Shown piece after piece: positions 5,194-6,671 of a stretch of 6,671 bases of DNA (the first letter of the stretch is position 1; every line of letters starts with the position of its first letter). A model generated the notes under the pieces. It was given only the letters and a program-made list of their open reading frames with translations. It searched no databases and was not told where the DNA came from. Location: positions 1 to 6,671 of the forward strand of contig QAKW01000042.1 in NCBI GenBank assembly GCA_003343605.1, read 5' to 3'. Both the position numbers and the translations under genes were made by a program. The DNA comes from Clostridiales bacterium. GTDB lineage: Bacteria; Bacillota; Clostridia; Oscillospirales; QAKW01.

Positions 5194-5391
5194 ATGGGAA
5201 AGGAAATAAACCGTATAAAAGCAGCCTTGGCTGAATCCGGGAAAACGAATGTGTGGTTGGCCGAACAGTTGGGCGTAAACCCAACGACTGTATCGAAATG
5301 GTGTACGAATACCTGTCAGCCGGATTTGTACACCCTCTCACGTATAGCAGAGTTACTGAATGTGAGCCGCCGGGAATTGTTGCGTCCTTAA
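5194..5391 (+). CDS. XRE-family helix-turn-helix transcriptional regulator
   Basis: This 65-aa protein consists almost wholly of one Cro/CI-type DNA-binding domain. Helices 2 and 3 are NVWLAEQLGV (19-28) and NPTTVSKWCTN (29-39), with the typical 'LAEQLGVNPTTVSKW' core. The next helix, DLYTLSRIAELLNVS, completes the domain. There is no sensor or oligomerisation domain, as usual for the short XRE proteins common in Bacteroidales mobile and defence loci. The gene follows a TAtcTTTG promoter box and ends 12 nt before the AlbA_2 gene, so the two form an operon. It probably controls this operon, perhaps by self-repression; the target site is not shown by the sequence. The family assignment is secure. 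Confidence 0.92.
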   Translation: MGKEINRIKAALAESGKTNVWLAEQLGVNPTTVSKWCTNTCQPDLYTLSRIAELLNVSRRELLRP

Positions 5392-5403
5392 AATTGCTCG
5401 ATT

Positions 5404-6671
5404 ATGGCAGAATATACAACAGACAAATATGAAAGAATCAGGGCATTGATCAGCCAAGGCGAGACTTCGGAAGTCGAGTTCAAGTCGGCACGCGGAGGAT
5501 TTCCCGGCAGTTTTTGGGAGAGCTACTCGGCTTTTGCCAATACAAATGGTGGTACGATTGTACTGGGTGTGGTGGAGAAGAACAACCGATTTTTCTTCGA
5601 CGGACTAACGGAGGAAACCATCGTCCGTTATAAAAAGATTTTTTGGGATTGTGCCCATAATAAAGGAAAAACAAGCGTTTGTCTTCCTCGTGAATCAGAT
5701 GTAAGAATAGAAAAGATAGAGGAATCGTATATCCTGATATGTGATATTCCTCGTGCCAGTTACGAATTGCGACCCGTGTATATCAATGCCAACCCGTTCG
5801 GGAACACTTACCGCAGGAACCACGAGGGCGATTATCTCTGTACCGATGCGGAGATAAGACGAATGTTTGCGGATGCCGAACATGACCGCCATTCACAGGA
5901 CGGGCGTATCCTTGCGGGCTTTGACTTTGAAAGGGATATAGACATCGAATCCTTGCATCAATACCGGCAAACCCTCGCCAGTCTGCAACCCTCCCATCCC
6001 TGGATAGGTATCAGCGACATGGATTTCTTAAAAAAGTTAGGCGCATACGCTACGGAATATGAAACCGGGAAAGAGGGTTTCACATTGGCCGGTATTCTGA
6101 TGTTTGGTAAATACGACAGTATTACTAACAATTCGGGCGACCCGATGTATTTTGTGGATTATCGTGAACGTGTTGCGACAGACAATCCCGATATAAGGTG
6201 GACAAACCGTATCTATCCGGACGGCTTGTGGGAAGCCAACCTTTATCAATTCTATATAAGGGTATATAATCGGTTGATACAATCGTTGCCCCGCCCCTTC
6301 ATGATGAAAGACGGGGTGCGTCAGGAAGAAACTCCGGCTCACGATGCTGTGAGAGAAGCACTCATCAATTGCATTATCCACCAAGATGTAAATGCACAAG
6401 GGCACATCATCGTGGAGCGTACCGATGAGAGCCTTGTCTTTATGAATCCGGGAATGATGCTGGTTTCCAAACAGCAGTATTTCGAAGGAGGGCGTAGCAT
6501 TTGTCGTAATCCGATCCTGCAAAAGATGTTCATGCGGCTGGGACGTGCCGAGAAAGCCGGTAGCGGTGTGGATAAGATCGTGAGCGGCTGGCAGTCTTTG
6601 GGTTGGCCGCTTCCGACTGTAGCCGAGGAGACACGTCCTGACTATGTGGTGCTGACCATGCAGTTGGGCGC
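5404..6671 (+). CDS. AlbA_2 (Schlafen-like) / HATPase_c_4 protein, 3'-truncated by window end
   Basis: Only the first 422 codons are in the window and the frame is still open at the end. Residues about 15-140 form an AlbA_2 nucleic-acid-binding domain, with the diagnostic SEVEFKSARGG (22-32) and the block SAFANTNGGTIVLGV (42-56). Residues about 310-395 match the HATPase_c_4 domain: AVREALINCIIHQD (315-328), GHIIVERTDESLVFMNPG (333-350), and RNPILQKMFMRLGRAEKAGS (368-387). This is the COG2865 type, often mislabelled RecG-like helicase. A winged-helix tail is usual and would lie beyond the window. The start at 5404 is fixed by the 12-nt gap after the HTH gene. In Bacteroidales such proteins often accompany type I restriction-modification or other defence genes (general knowledge). 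The exact biochemical role is not settled for the family. Confidence 0.88.
   Translation, partial: MAEYTTDKYERIRALISQGETSEVEFKSARGGFPGSFWESYSAFANTNGGTIVLGVVEKNNRFFFDGLTEETIVRYKKIFWDCAHNKGKTSVCLPRESDVRIEKIEESYILICDIPRASYELRPVYINANPFGNTYRRNHEGDYLCTDAEIRRMFADAEHDRHSQDGRILAGFDFERDIDIESLHQYRQTLASLQPSHPWIGISDMDFLKKLGAYATEYETGKEGFTLAGILMFGKYDSITNNSGDPMYFVDYRERVATDNPDIRWTNRIYPDGLWEANLYQFYIRVYNRLIQSLPRPFMMKDGVRQEETPAHDAVREALINCIIHQDVNAQGHIIVERTDESLVFMNPGMMLVSKQQYFEGGRSICRNPILQKMFMRLGRAEKAGSGVDKIVSGWQSLGWPLPTVAEETRPDYVVLTMQLG

Noticed and set aside
6037..6522. Minus-strand 161-aa frame
   Set aside because: It is antisense to the AlbA_2/HATPase_c_4 gene, whose domain motifs run through the same region on the plus strand.

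Overview
The window looks like accessory DNA from a gut-type Bacteroidales (Bacteroides, Parabacteroides or Alistipes relative). The reasons are TAnnTTTG-type -7 promoter boxes, no clear Shine-Dalgarno sites, signal peptides ending in '..AQ', and a protein joining an AlbA_2 (Schlafen-like) domain to an HATPase_c_4 domain. No housekeeping gene is present. The genus is an inference.

Positions 182-4452 hold six tightly packed minus-strand genes, apparently one operon read from right to left. First come four small integral membrane proteins that I cannot assign to a family (221, 203, 135 and 104 aa). Then comes a 485-aa secreted repeat protein. Last is a 238-aa secreted protein with the three hallmark motifs of a lytic transglycosylase (Glu, GRFQM, AYNAG). 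The set reads as an undescribed cell-envelope system: membrane proteins plus an exported repeat protein plus a probable peptidoglycan-cleaving enzyme.

The head of this operon carries the most striking signal. A 22-bp inverted repeat with one mismatch (4443-4464 and 4632-4653) brackets 167 bp. The only two TAnnTTTG boxes in that segment point right, away from the operon and toward a strong bidirectional terminator (4769-4798). This is the layout of a phase-variable invertible promoter caught in the orientation that is OFF for the operon. Unusually, each repeat arm also carries an outward-reading leader and start codon (ATGAAGAAAA), so inversion would swap promoters while keeping translation starts intact.

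The operon, switch and terminator lie between two copies of a 43-bp identical direct repeat (55-97 and 4865-4907). Each copy is preceded by an array of GTGGT motifs at 11-bp spacing (7-62 and 4813-4872), about one helical turn. This suggests a cassette within a mobile or recombining element, or two copies of a protein-binding control or transfer site.

To the right, a plus-strand unit starts from a TAtcTTTG box (5162-5169): a 65-aa XRE-family regulator (5194-5391), then 12 nt later an AlbA_2/HATPase_c_4 protein that runs off the window end (5404 onward). From general knowledge, such pairs often sit at the head of restriction-modification or other defence loci in Bacteroidales, but the deciding genes lie outside the window.
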